Source: Prevotella sp. khp7
GTDB lineage: Bacteria; Bacteroidota; Bacteroidia; Bacteroidales; Bacteroidaceae
Length of the DNA: 64,000 nt
Direction: 5' to 3'
NCBI RefSeq assembly: GCF_900109055.1
Contig: NZ_FOIV01000001.1
Coordinates: 478,682 to 542,681, forward strand
In this document: positions 18,797-26,157 of the stretch, one piece after another
How the letters are laid out: each line of letters starts with the position of its first letter
How positions within the stretch are numbered: position 1 is the first letter of the stretch
Program-made: the position numbers and the translations under genes
The notes under the pieces: generated by a model
Seen by the model: only the letters and a program-made list of their open reading frames with translations
Database searches by the model: none
Told to the model about the DNA's origin: nothing

Positions 18797-19270
18797 TTAA
18801 ATACTTTCTATTCTCTCTATGCGCAACTTCAGCAGACCTGCCGGCACACGCACCTCCACCACATCGCCCACCTTCTTATTCATCAGCGCCTGAGCTATAG
18901 GCGACTTGATTGAAATTTTTCCTTCGCGCAGGTTAGCCTCATGCGGACTTGCTATCGTATAGGTCATGCGATTGTTGTTGGCTAGATTAGTCATTTCCAC
19001 CTTACTAAGCAACTGGATACAATCGTTACTCAGCCTTGAGGTGTCTATCACACGGGCGTTTTCAAGCACACGCTGCTTGAAGCGTATTCTGCCTAGCAAC
19101 CGCGACTGTTCGCGCTTGGCCGCATGATATTCAAAATTTTCGCTCAGGTCGCCCTTATCACGCGCCTCAGCAATAGCATCCCTCACCTGAGGCAGTTCCA
19201 CACGCTCCATGTGCTGGAGTTCGGCCACGAGTTTATCGTAGCCTTCTTTTGACATATATTCAAAACTCAT
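18797..19270 (-). CDS. greA: Transcription elongation factor GreA
   Basis: Rescues backtracked RNA polymerase by stimulating transcript cleavage. 157 residues: an N-terminal coiled coil with the acidic tip (about residues 28-45, ARDKGDLSENFEYHAAK) and a C-terminal FKBP-like domain ending KVGDVVEVRVPAGLL. I start it at the ATG at 19270 (MSFEYMSKEGY), not at the upstream ATG at 19321, because the TAAATTTG promoter at 19295-19302 lies between them. The regulator gene follows after 12 bp. Confidence 0.94.
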   Translation of the reverse strand: MSFEYMSKEGYDKLVAELQHMERVELPQVRDAIAEARDKGDLSENFEYHAAKREQSRLLGRIRFKQRVLENARVIDTSRLSNDCIQLLSKVEMTNLANNNRMTYTIASPHEANLREGKISIKSPIAQALMNKKVGDVVEVRVPAGLLKLRIERIESI

Positions 19271-19294
19271 AAATTTACTCTCCCATTTCGGCCA

Positions 19295-19302
19295 CAAATT
19301 TA
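19295..19302 (-). promoter_or_regulatory. -7 box for greA
   Basis: On the minus strand TAAATTTG, about 25 bp before the chosen greA start. It places the transcript start near 19289 and rules out the longer reading frame. Confidence 0.7.
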
Positions 19303-19388
19303 GCCATAATTCCTCAAACATCCCTAAAACAATACTTTAAAAATCGTTAATTATACAGGTATCGACAAAGGAATCTGATTGAAATGAG

Positions 19389-19396
19389 TATTTTTG
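19389..19396 (+). promoter_or_regulatory. -7 box for the GNAT acetyltransferase
   Basis: TATTTTTG followed by C, 24 bp before the ATG at 19420. It indicates that the ATG at 19384 is upstream of the transcript start. Confidence 0.7.
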
Positions 19397-19419
19397 CAAA
19401 ACAAAAAACATATTATCGT

Positions 19420-19908
19420 ATGACAGACCAAACAACTAACACTGGAATGGTAAGAAAAGCCAGTAAAAACGATATCACACGCATCATTGAACTGTTACAT
19501 CAGGTAGATATGGTACACCATGTGATACGTCCAGACTTATTTAAGCCTAATACAACCAAGTATAACGAAAAACAACTCGAAGCTTTGCTCAGTGAAGACA
19601 ACAAACCCGTATTCGTTTATGACGATGGTGAGATATGGGGACACGCTTTCTGTCTGATTACTGAAGTCAAGAACGACAAACTGCTACAAGACATCAAGAC
19701 TATGTATATTGACGATATATGCGTGGACGAAACGGCTCGCGGCAAACACATCGGGAAAGCGCTCTATGAGCACGTGAACTCCTACGCTCGTTCTATTGGC
19801 TGCCAGAGCATCACCTTAAATGTGTGGGAGGGTAATACCCCTGCCCTGAGTTTCTACAGAAACATGGGTATGCATGTGCAGAAGACCACCATGGAAACGT
19901 TTTTGTAA
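19420..19908 (+). CDS. GNAT family N-acetyltransferase
   Basis: 162 residues, single GNAT domain. The acetyl-CoA loop is DETARGKHIGKALYEHV, and the C-terminal strand is NVWEGNTPALSFYRNMGM. The substrate is unknown; the overall look is that of small-molecule or aminoglycoside-like GNATs common in this phylum. The start at 19420 follows from the promoter position. It is divergent from greA and monocistronic. Confidence 0.85.
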   Translation: MTDQTTNTGMVRKASKNDITRIIELLHQVDMVHHVIRPDLFKPNTTKYNEKQLEALLSEDNKPVFVYDDGEIWGHAFCLITEVKNDKLLQDIKTMYIDDICVDETARGKHIGKALYEHVNSYARSIGCQSITLNVWEGNTPALSFYRNMGMHVQKTTMETFL

Positions 19909-19922
19909 ACCGGATATCACCC

Positions 19923-20030
19923 ATTAGAAAAATATGCTGGCGATGATGTTGCGAAATCATCGAACCGACGGCAGTGTTAGCACGCTTGCTAACAACTGCC
20001 CATGAGAGAGATTCTAATGTCGGTTCTAAT
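19923..20030. other. Structured intergenic element with nested stems
   Basis: Within the 364-bp gap 19909-20272. Stem 1: ATTAGAA (19923-19929) can pair with TTCTAAT at 20012-20018 or 20024-20030. Stem 2: CGATGAT / ATCATCG (19941-19947 / 19956-19962). Stem 3: GAACCGAC (19962-19969) with GTCGGTTC (20019-20026). It encloses GGCAGTGTTAGCA / TGCTAAC-A-ACTGCC (19970-19982 / 19987-20000), a 13-bp stem with one bulge and a CGCT loop. No reading frame is evident. It could be an RNA element, a mobile repeat or the 3' end of the GNAT transcript. Confidence 0.55.
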
Positions 20031-20221
20031 CACCATTACAAACAATATTAATTTCAATTCAACAGAATATCCTCCGTAATAATAGTCAGACCTATTAGCA
20101 ACTTACCAAGTTTCCCTATAGTAAAACGGCAGAATATCTATTTTTATCTGAGACAGCATATCGAGCATCCCATAGGTATCAGTATCAAGAACAGCAAATC
20201 TAACATCATTTTAATAAAAAT

Positions 20222-20257
20222 GTGCCCCGAGAATAACACATAAACCTCTCGGGACAC
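20222..20257 (-). terminator. Terminator of the C10 protease operon
   Basis: Arms GTGCCCCGAGA and TCTCGGGACAC pair over 11 positions with one mismatch. On the minus strand the hairpin is followed by TTTTTATT, 15 bp past the lipoprotein stop. The rest of the 20031-20221 stretch is AT-rich and holds nothing that I recognise. Confidence 0.75.
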
Positions 20258-20272
20258 ACACATTTGTGTTAC

Positions 20273-20797
20273 TTAATCGATATAATCAGCCAAATCCATT
20301 ATCAGTTGCGAGTTCCATTTCGCACTTTTAGAAATACCATTGCATTCAACAGTATCAAGTTGTATGATATTCGAGCCCAGACTCTCTGAATCGGCACATC
20401 TAAATACGAACTTGCATTTTAGCATTAAAACCCTTTCGTCAATATTCAATTTGACCATAGATTCACCTTTTCCATTGGACTTGTCTTCATTAAAGACCAT
20501 ATCATTAATGTCAGGCAAATCCACATTAAACGACAGGTAGTTACGTGATATTTCATTAACTGCAATATTTTCTATTTCAAAAGGAATATTTTTTTCTGAA
20601 GGCTCTCCATAAACAGAAATCGTAGCAGCGACACTCTCAGAAGCAAGAAGATCATTCCCCGCCGCATCTGTATAAGAAAGTAACACTCCATTATGTATGG
20701 CAGAAGCATGAAAAGGACTATATGAATCATCCTTATTACACGACGCCACGCACAATACAAGGGCAACTACACCCATAAATCCTTTAATACCATACAT
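20273..20797 (-). CDS. Small lipoprotein coupled to the C10 protease, candidate inhibitor or partner
   Basis: 174 residues with a lipobox (LCVASC, Cys near residue 20). The rest is a beta-rich domain with no motif that I can name. Its start lies 14 bp inside the protease gene, so translation is coupled. In streptococci and Bacteroides fragilis, C10 proteases have small inhibitor genes next to them. By position this protein could do the same job, but no sequence similarity could be checked. It could instead be a structural partner on the cell surface. Confidence 0.65.
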   Translation of the reverse strand: MYGIKGFMGVVALVLCVASCNKDDSYSPFHASAIHNGVLLSYTDAAGNDLLASESVAATISVYGEPSEKNIPFEIENIAVNEISRNYLSFNVDLPDINDMVFNEDKSNGKGESMVKLNIDERVLMLKCKFVFRCADSESLGSNIIQLDTVECNGISKSAKWNSQLIMDLADYID

Positions 20798-22112
20798 AAG
20801 TACTCAGATTAATAAACATCATAGGATTCGCTTTAAATCTGACATCAGGGTTACCTTCGAAAGACGACCAAACATTATCAGTTGCCAAGTACCAGCCATT
20901 ACCTTTATTTGGTCCCCATCCCCAGTTCATATACAATCTGTCATCATATTCAGTCCATGACTTGATTTTAATGCCAAGGAACTTCTTTGTAACAGTATAC
21001 GACTGCTCATAATAACCATCACAGAACCAAATATGTCCAGCCCAAGGAGCATCATGATGCCACGCACCAAGAAGGACTCCTCGGTTGAAGGTTGACTCTT
21101 CACCAAAATAGTTGATGCCTTTGAAACTCAAATTATTATATACCGTTTCAAAATTGTAACTGGCAAGTTTTGCATTCTTATAGCCAAGTTTTTTAAGGCC
21201 TATTATAATGTTAGCTGGCGTAGCACCGCTTTCTTCATCTTTTTTCTTCCCCCAGTCATATTCAGGAATACTATCAGCGATCTGTCGAAGTTTTCTTGCA
21301 GTTTCTGTAACTGTAGTCACATCTTTTATGTTTCTCATATCAGTATAATCAAAACTCGGATATGTGGGAGTAACGTTACCTAGCATTCTTTGTGATGTAT
21401 CATACATCAGCATTCCTGTAGCGATAGCAGGACATCCAATGCAAGCACGATTAGGCGCACACATATTATAGCCACCTTCCTGACACCAATAATCCAAGTC
21501 CTTTCCTGTGTATGGATATATAGACTTCTTCCCTGAGCTATTTTCACGTCCTCGTGTCTGAGGCTGCGGCTCGTTGTTATTGACAACAATCTCATACTCA
21601 TATCCATCACGCCCCAAATCTTTCCAGTTATTAAAATAATCGGTTGAGGTAGATGACTGATTATTAATATTGCCTATAACCCTATTCTTTAAAGCAGAAA
21701 TATACATAGCCATCGGACTATCGTCAGAGATATTAGAGAATTCAAGATTTCCCATGTTCGAATGTGCCAAAATAGGGAATGAACTGTTATCACCTGCAAT
21801 AAGCACATATCCTCCATTATTTATATAGTTAATGGCATACAAAAGAGTGTCACCATCTTCAATATAGAAATCCACATCAGACACGACCTTAGAAATAGGA
21901 TCTATGGTCCTTGTGACAGATTCTGGCGTATCATTTTTTTCGAGTCCAGCATTAAACATTGAGGCATATGCCAGAGCTTGCTTCATATTAAGTTTAGAGT
22001 TTTCGAAGGACACCTCATCTACGAGGTTTTCATTGGGCGCAATGTCCGTCTGGTTCTCAGAACATGAAAACAGAAGAAACGAGCTTGCAACTAAATAAAA
22101 TATTTTCTTCAT
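20784..22112 (-). CDS. C10 family (streptopain-like) cysteine protease, lipoprotein
   Basis: 442 residues. The lipobox LLFSC puts Cys 17 at the mature N-terminus. A propeptide (about 40-190) resembles the SpeB prodomain, with NNGGYVLIAGDNSSFPILA. The catalytic domain begins near YWCQEGGYNMCAPN. The predicted nucleophile is Cys227 in ACIGCPAIATGM, the general base is His360 in PWAGHIWFCDGY, and the oxyanion-side Trp is in YMNWGWG (394-400). It is therefore a surface-anchored zymogen with all key residues. Target unknown. Second gene of a three-gene minus operon, in a region visibly richer in A+T than its surroundings. Confidence 0.88.
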   Translation of the reverse strand: MKKIFYLVASSFLLFSCSENQTDIAPNENLVDEVSFENSKLNMKQALAYASMFNAGLEKNDTPESVTRTIDPISKVVSDVDFYIEDGDTLLYAINYINNGGYVLIAGDNSSFPILAHSNMGNLEFSNISDDSPMAMYISALKNRVIGNINNQSSTSTDYFNNWKDLGRDGYEYEIVVNNNEPQPQTRGRENSSGKKSIYPYTGKDLDYWCQEGGYNMCAPNRACIGCPAIATGMLMYDTSQRMLGNVTPTYPSFDYTDMRNIKDVTTVTETARKLRQIADSIPEYDWGKKKDEESGATPANIIIGLKKLGYKNAKLASYNFETVYNNLSFKGINYFGEESTFNRGVLLGAWHHDAPWAGHIWFCDGYYEQSYTVTKKFLGIKIKSWTEYDDRLYMNWGWGPNKGNGWYLATDNVWSSFEGNPDVRFKANPMMFINLSTYVWY

Positions 22113-22231
22113 AAATGCATAATTGATAATTTCACTTACTCATAAAGCTTTTCAGTTTCCGCTCCTTTTTCCCAGTCTGGTCTGTCTCAATTCTTCCGGA
22201 ATATATTGATGATTATTTCAACTATTATGAC

Positions 22232-22636
22232 TTATTCTAGCATAAATACTCCTTCATAGGAACTGCTGCCAAGTGATATTATGATAGCATATTCTCCGCC
22301 TGGAAGAAAGCTCATATCAATAGTATAAACTTCAAATGTGCTAAAATCCATGATTCCTTCTAATACAACTGCATCATTTTCATCATATATACAATAGATG
22401 AATGTATCACTTGACGAGTACAAGTCAAGACTATGACTGCTTTCATTCAAAAAAGCAGTTATAGGTATTACAGGGCGTCGGGCAGGAGCCTTTTTGGGCT
22501 TAAATATACCGCCCCCTGTTTGCGATGTATCCATCTTATGAAGTTCAACATAAGTTCCTTGAGTGTTTTGAGCACATATAAAGGAACTTTGAGTGATGAA
22601 CGCAAACATAATCGACATAAATTTAAGTCTCAACAT
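22232..22636 (-). CDS. Small secreted DUF3244-like protein
   Basis: 134 residues with a signal peptide cleaved near FICA-Q (residue 23). A proline-rich stretch (about 47-58) and one Ig-like beta domain of about 75 residues follow (IPITAFLNESSHSLDLYSSS to the C-terminus). It resembles DUF3244 proteins, small secreted proteins that I recall near C10 proteases and TPR regulators in Bacteroidales. It is the promoter-proximal gene, 119 bp before the protease gene. It may be a substrate, a scaffold or an inhibitor. Function unknown. Confidence 0.65.
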   Translation of the reverse strand: MLRLKFMSIMFAFITQSSFICAQNTQGTYVELHKMDTSQTGGGIFKPKKAPARRPVIPITAFLNESSHSLDLYSSSDTFIYCIYDENDAVVLEGIMDFSTFEVYTIDMSFLPGGEYAIIISLGSSSYEGVFMLE

Positions 22637-22670
22637 ATTTTATAATTTTATTGGTTTATGATTGTGGGGG

Positions 22671-22678
22671 CAAAAATA
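22671..22678 (-). promoter_or_regulatory. -7 box for the DUF3244-protease operon
   Basis: TATTTTTG on the minus strand, with a TTG about 16 bp upstream (22695-22697). The large inverted repeat lies immediately beyond the -33 element, in an activator position. Confidence 0.7.
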
Positions 22679-22707
22679 GCGAAATTGAATAGAACAACCA
22701 AAAAAAA

Positions 22708-22756
22708 TTTGTTTCATCTTGTTTCACATACTGCAAATGAAACAAGATGAAACAAA
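22708..22756. promoter_or_regulatory. 19-bp perfect inverted repeat, candidate operator with four half-sites
   Basis: Arms 22708-22726 and 22738-22756 are perfect reverse complements around an 11-bp spacer. Each arm holds two copies of TTGTTTCA exactly 10 bp apart (22709, 22719 and, inverted, 22738, 22748). That gives four half-sites on one helix face. It sits between two divergent promoters just upstream of both -33 regions. The divergent HTH regulator is the obvious candidate to bind it. Confidence 0.75.
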
Positions 22757-22793
22757 AAAAGCTCCAAAAAACGCTGTTTTTTATATTTTTTCG

Positions 22794-22801
22794 TATCTTT
22801 G
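22794..22801 (+). promoter_or_regulatory. -7 box for the TPR/HTH regulator
   Basis: TATCTTTG followed by C, 29 bp before the regulator start codon and downstream of the inverted repeat. Confidence 0.75.
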
Positions 22802-22830
22802 CATTCAAATAATAACCAGTTTATATCAAT

Positions 22831-24396
22831 ATGAGCCATTACTTTAACCGATACATATTATTCGCAATGCTATTGCTGGCTTCATGTTCTAAAGACAATT
22901 CTTTAGAGAAAATGGAGCAAATCAAGATGATTGGAAATAAAGATCCCAATAAAGCACTTGGCATGCTTGACTCTCTTGATACTGAGATCAAGGGAGAAAG
23001 TGATTATGCCATTCATAAATATGAATTGTTGCGCGTCAGACTTAATGACAAGGCAGACAACATACCCAGTTCTGATAGTTTGATAAAAAAACAGATTGAA
23101 TATTTTGATAAAAACGGGTCTGCAGTTGAAAAGCAAGAGGCGTATTACTATGCAGGAAGTGTGTATCGTGACCTACAAGACACACCAAGGGCATTAGAAC
23201 ATTTCTTTAAATCGTTAGATTATGCCCTAGGCAACAAAGAATGTGATTCAATTCTGTTGGAAAATACATATTCTAATCTTTCCTACTTATACTTTCAGGT
23301 TCAGGATTATAACAATGCACTAGAAGCTGCACAAAAAGAATTCAAAGTTAATAAAGACAATAATAATGACAAGATAATTGCTTTCATGCATCTCGGAGCT
23401 ACTTATCTGGCAGTAGACAGTTCTCGGCAAGCAAAAGCGGCATTTGATTCGGCTTATTCGCACGCCATACATTCTAATGATATTACCAATCTTCAAGATG
23501 TTCTCATACATTTGTTGAATAAGTACTCGGAAATGAAAGATATGGAGAGAGCCAAAAGATGTAAGGCGTTAATATACATAAATCCTCTGAAAGATTTTTC
23601 GTCTATATCGTGTATGGCTTTTGCGCAATACTATGAATCAATAGGCAAACAAGATTCAGCTGTTATCTATTGCAAACGTGTACTTGAAGAGAAATCATAT
23701 ATTAACAGTATGTATGACGCGGCAAAGATGCTGTTTCGGATTTATAGCAGAGCAGGAGAGACTTATCTTACCAACTATTATGCAGGTATATATATGCAGT
23801 TAAGCGACTCTATGGACTTTGGAAAGCGACAGGAACTAGCCGCTACGGTGAATAATGAATATAAATATCATCTGGACCAAAGGAAGGAACAAGAACTGAA
23901 AGATGAAAAAGAGAAATATAAGAATAGATTCACAATTGTTTCACTGTCTGCTTTACTATTGGCATGTATCGGTTATGCTTTCTATTATAGAAGAAAAAAC
24001 AAGCATTTACAACAAGTGCTTGAGCTATCTTCACAACTAACAGAAAAGATTGACCAGAACAAGAGAATTATCACCATGCTCCACCAATCTGAACTGGAAG
24101 GAAAGGCGGAAGACGTGATCAAAGCCATCAAACAATCAAGTAAAGGAAAGATGGAAATAACATCTGTAGAATGGAAGCAACTCTACCAAGCTGTAGATGA
24201 ACTATACCCAAGTTTTAAGGATAGACTTCTGAAAGAACTTGGCACTTTTACAGAACATCAGATGCAGGTTTGCTACCTGATGCGTATCGGACTTTCTACT
24301 TCACAGATTTATAATATGGTAGATTTATCACGTACCACCATTTGGCGATGGGTGAAGAAATATAAATGGTTAACGAATTCCGACTATAACGCATGA
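22831..24396 (+). CDS. Membrane-bound TPR sensor with cytoplasmic HTH
   Basis: 521 residues. An N-terminal lipobox-like signal (LLLASCSKD, Cys 19) is followed by a helical TPR region outside the cytoplasm (about 30-340), for example AYYYAGSVYRDLQDTPRALE. A charged coiled coil (345-366) and one membrane span (about 367-386, IVSLSALLLACIGYAFYY) follow. A second coiled coil (390-430) leads to a C-terminal HTH (about 470-512; LSTSQIYNMVDLSRTTIWRW). There is no kinase domain. It probably senses an envelope signal and acts directly on DNA. Its divergent position to the C10 protease operon suggests that it controls it. The family resembles other Bacteroides TPR regulators. Confidence 0.82.
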   Translation: MSHYFNRYILFAMLLLASCSKDNSLEKMEQIKMIGNKDPNKALGMLDSLDTEIKGESDYAIHKYELLRVRLNDKADNIPSSDSLIKKQIEYFDKNGSAVEKQEAYYYAGSVYRDLQDTPRALEHFFKSLDYALGNKECDSILLENTYSNLSYLYFQVQDYNNALEAAQKEFKVNKDNNNDKIIAFMHLGATYLAVDSSRQAKAAFDSAYSHAIHSNDITNLQDVLIHLLNKYSEMKDMERAKRCKALIYINPLKDFSSISCMAFAQYYESIGKQDSAVIYCKRVLEEKSYINSMYDAAKMLFRIYSRAGETYLTNYYAGIYMQLSDSMDFGKRQELAATVNNEYKYHLDQRKEQELKDEKEKYKNRFTIVSLSALLLACIGYAFYYRRKNKHLQQVLELSSQLTEKIDQNKRIITMLHQSELEGKAEDVIKAIKQSSKGKMEITSVEWKQLYQAVDELYPSFKDRLLKELGTFTEHQMQVCYLMRIGLSTSQIYNMVDLSRTTIWRWVKKYKWLTNSDYNA

Positions 24397-24546
24397 TTAT
24401 ATTTATATAAAGATACTTTTTCATATTAAACGCTACTTATTTGGGAATAAGAAATGCTTTTGGCTAAAAAAGCCGTGTTATTATATTCATTATATCATTA
24501 GAATAGCCTTCCGCGCATAAATAGTTATAATACAAACTTTTCATTC

Positions 24547-24593
24547 CACACTTCCCACACCTAATGGGTGATTATTTAGGTGTGAGAAGTGTG
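24547..24593. repeat. 18-bp inverted repeat after the TPR regulator
   Basis: Arms 24547-24564 and 24576-24593 pair at 17 of 18 positions around an 11-nt loop. There is no T-run, so it may be a weak terminator, a protein site or a mobile-repeat remnant. The surrounding gap 24397-24669 has no gene. Confidence 0.65.
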
Positions 24594-24624
24594 AGATATT
24601 ATTAAGGTATCACAACTAAACGCA

Positions 24625-24660
24625 AAAGACCGCTGGACTCTAATAAATCCAGCGGTCTTT
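24625..24660 (-). terminator. Terminator after tRNA-Pro
   Basis: Perfect 13-bp stem AAAGACCGCTGGA / TCCAGCGGTCTTT with a 10-nt loop. On the minus strand TTTT follows. It lies 9 bp past the tRNA 3' end. Confidence 0.85.
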
Positions 24661-24669
24661 ACAAAGAAG

Positions 24670-24742
24670 TCGAGGTGACAGGACTCGAACCTGCGACAGC
24701 CTGGTCCCAAACCAGGAACGCTACCAACTGCGCTACACCTCG
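24670..24742 (-). tRNA. tRNA-Pro (UGG)
   Basis: Acceptor stem CGAGGTG / CACCTCG with discriminator A and an uncoded CCA. The anticodon arm CCTGG-TTTGGGA-CCAGG gives anticodon TGG. The T-arm contains GGTTCGAGTCC. Length is 73 nt. Confidence 0.95.
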
Positions 24743-24754
24743 TTTTTGCGGGTG

Positions 24755-24786
24755 CAAAGGTACACATTTTCTGTGACCCTTGCAAA
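24755..24786 (-). promoter_or_regulatory. Promoter of tRNA-Pro
   Basis: On the minus strand TTTG (24783-24786), a 20-bp spacer, then TACCTTTG (24755-24762), a close match to the phylum consensus. It has the same layout as the tRNA-Cys promoter at 27379-27410. Confidence 0.8.
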
Positions 24787-24809
24787 TTTTTCCGCAAATT
24801 TTTATCGAA

Positions 24810-25997
24810 TTATTTAATTATTCCCTGTTCTACGAAGATTTTCTTCAAAGCAACAACCGAACGATCAACCTGTTCCTTGGTATGTGTAGCCATCAGCGCA
24901 TAGCGAACTAACGTGTCTGTAGGCGCACATGCGGGAGGAATAACAGGATTGATGAACACGCCTGCCTTGAAAGCGAGAGCAGTAACAAGGAATGTCTTGT
25001 TTACATCGCGAACATAGAGTGGAATAATGGGGCTCTCAGTCTCACCAATCTCGAAACCTTCTTCACGGAAACGCTTCAGAGCATAGTTGGTTACATCCCA
25101 AAGGGCCTGAATACGCTCGGGTTCCTGCTGGATAATGTGAAGGGCCTCCATGGCCGCAGCTGTGGCTGCGGGCGTATTAGAAGCCGAGAAGATATAAGTA
25201 CGGCAGGTATGACGCAGGAAATTGATGGTATCGGAATCAGAAGCTATGAAACCACCAATAGAAGCCAACGACTTTGAGAAGGTGCCCATAATGAGATCAA
25301 CCTCGTGGGTGAGTCCGAAGTGATCGCACACGCCCCTACCCTGACGACCAAAGACACCAATACCGTGAGCCTCGTCTACCATGATAGAGCAATTGTACTT
25401 GTGCTTCAGCTCAACTATCTCTGGTAATTTGGCAAGGTCGCCCTCCATAGAGAACACGCCATCGACAACAATCAACTTAATGGCATCGTGAGGCAACTTC
25501 TGAAGTACACGCTCAAGATCTTCCATATCGTTGTGTTTGTAGTGGAGCTGCTTGGCAAATGAAAGACGACGACCGTCCACAATACTTGCATGATCACGAT
25601 CGTCGCAGATGATGTAGTCGTCTTTACCAACTACCATTGCCAATACACCTTGGTTTACTGAAAAACCTGTAGAGAAGCAAAGACAGTCGTCTTTGCCAAT
25701 AAACTCTGAGATTTCTTTCTCCAGCTGAACATGCAAATCAAGCGTTCCATTGAGGAAACGGCTACCAGCACAGCCAGAACCGTACTTTTCGAGTGCGTTC
25801 TTAGCTGCATCGATGATGCGCTGATCGCCTGTAAGGCCTGTATAAGCATTTGAACCGAACATCAGCACTTTGTGACCACCCATTTCCACTTCCGTTCCCT
25901 GCTTTCCTTCAATAGCACGGAAATAAGGGTAAACGTCAGCCTCCATGAATTTCTGTGGCTCACGATAATGCTTGTATTTCTCTTGTAACTGTCCCAT
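24810..25997 (-). CDS. spt: Serine palmitoyltransferase (alpha-oxoamine synthase family)
   Basis: Condenses serine with a fatty acyl-CoA to 3-ketosphinganine, the first step of the sphingolipids found in Bacteroidales. 395 residues, PLP fold type I. GSGCAGSRFLNGT lies near residue 72, DEAHGIGVFGRQGRG near 208 and the PLP lysine in GTFSKSLASIGGF near 243. Kbl (2-amino-3-ketobutyrate CoA ligase) and BioF share these motifs. The N-terminal region with QKFMEADVYPYFRAIE resembles the Bacteroides sphingolipid enzyme, so I prefer SPT. A lipid kinase is divergent from it. Confidence 0.82.
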   Translation of the reverse strand: MGQLQEKYKHYREPQKFMEADVYPYFRAIEGKQGTEVEMGGHKVLMFGSNAYTGLTGDQRIIDAAKNALEKYGSGCAGSRFLNGTLDLHVQLEKEISEFIGKDDCLCFSTGFSVNQGVLAMVVGKDDYIICDDRDHASIVDGRRLSFAKQLHYKHNDMEDLERVLQKLPHDAIKLIVVDGVFSMEGDLAKLPEIVELKHKYNCSIMVDEAHGIGVFGRQGRGVCDHFGLTHEVDLIMGTFSKSLASIGGFIASDSDTINFLRHTCRTYIFSASNTPAATAAAMEALHIIQQEPERIQALWDVTNYALKRFREEGFEIGETESPIIPLYVRDVNKTFLVTALAFKAGVFINPVIPPACAPTDTLVRYALMATHTKEQVDRSVVALKKIFVEQGIIK

Positions 25998-26038
25998 TAA
26001 TATTAGGTAATTCTACATTATTTATTTTTTTCAGGCTG

Positions 26039-26046
26039 CAAAGTTA
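26039..26046 (-). promoter_or_regulatory. -7 box for spt
   Basis: TAACTTTG on the minus strand with a TTG (26068-26070) 21 bp upstream. The predicted 5' leader is about 35 nt. Confidence 0.7.
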
Positions 26047-26139
26047 CACAATTTTTGGCAATTCGTGCAAGTTTTTTATAAAAATGTCACTTTTTGGCAT
26101 TTTTATTATATCAATATGCGTTTTTTCAGGCTTTTTTCG

Positions 26140-26147
26140 TATTTTTG
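26140..26147 (+). promoter_or_regulatory. -7 box for the lipid kinase
   Basis: TATTTTTG followed by C only 11 bp before the ATG at 26158. The mRNA is therefore predicted to have a leader of about 5 nt or less. Confidence 0.7.
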
Positions 26148-26157
26148 CACTCAGAAT

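Noticed and set aside
24397..24669. Possible CRISPR array or attachment site near tRNA-Pro
   Set aside because: Only a single inverted repeat is present, no regular repeat-spacer pattern, and no copy of the tRNA 3' end was found at the other side of the island near 20 kb.
24576..24797. 73-codon reading frame on the minus strand
   Set aside because: It runs through tRNA-Pro, its promoter and its terminator, so it is not a gene.
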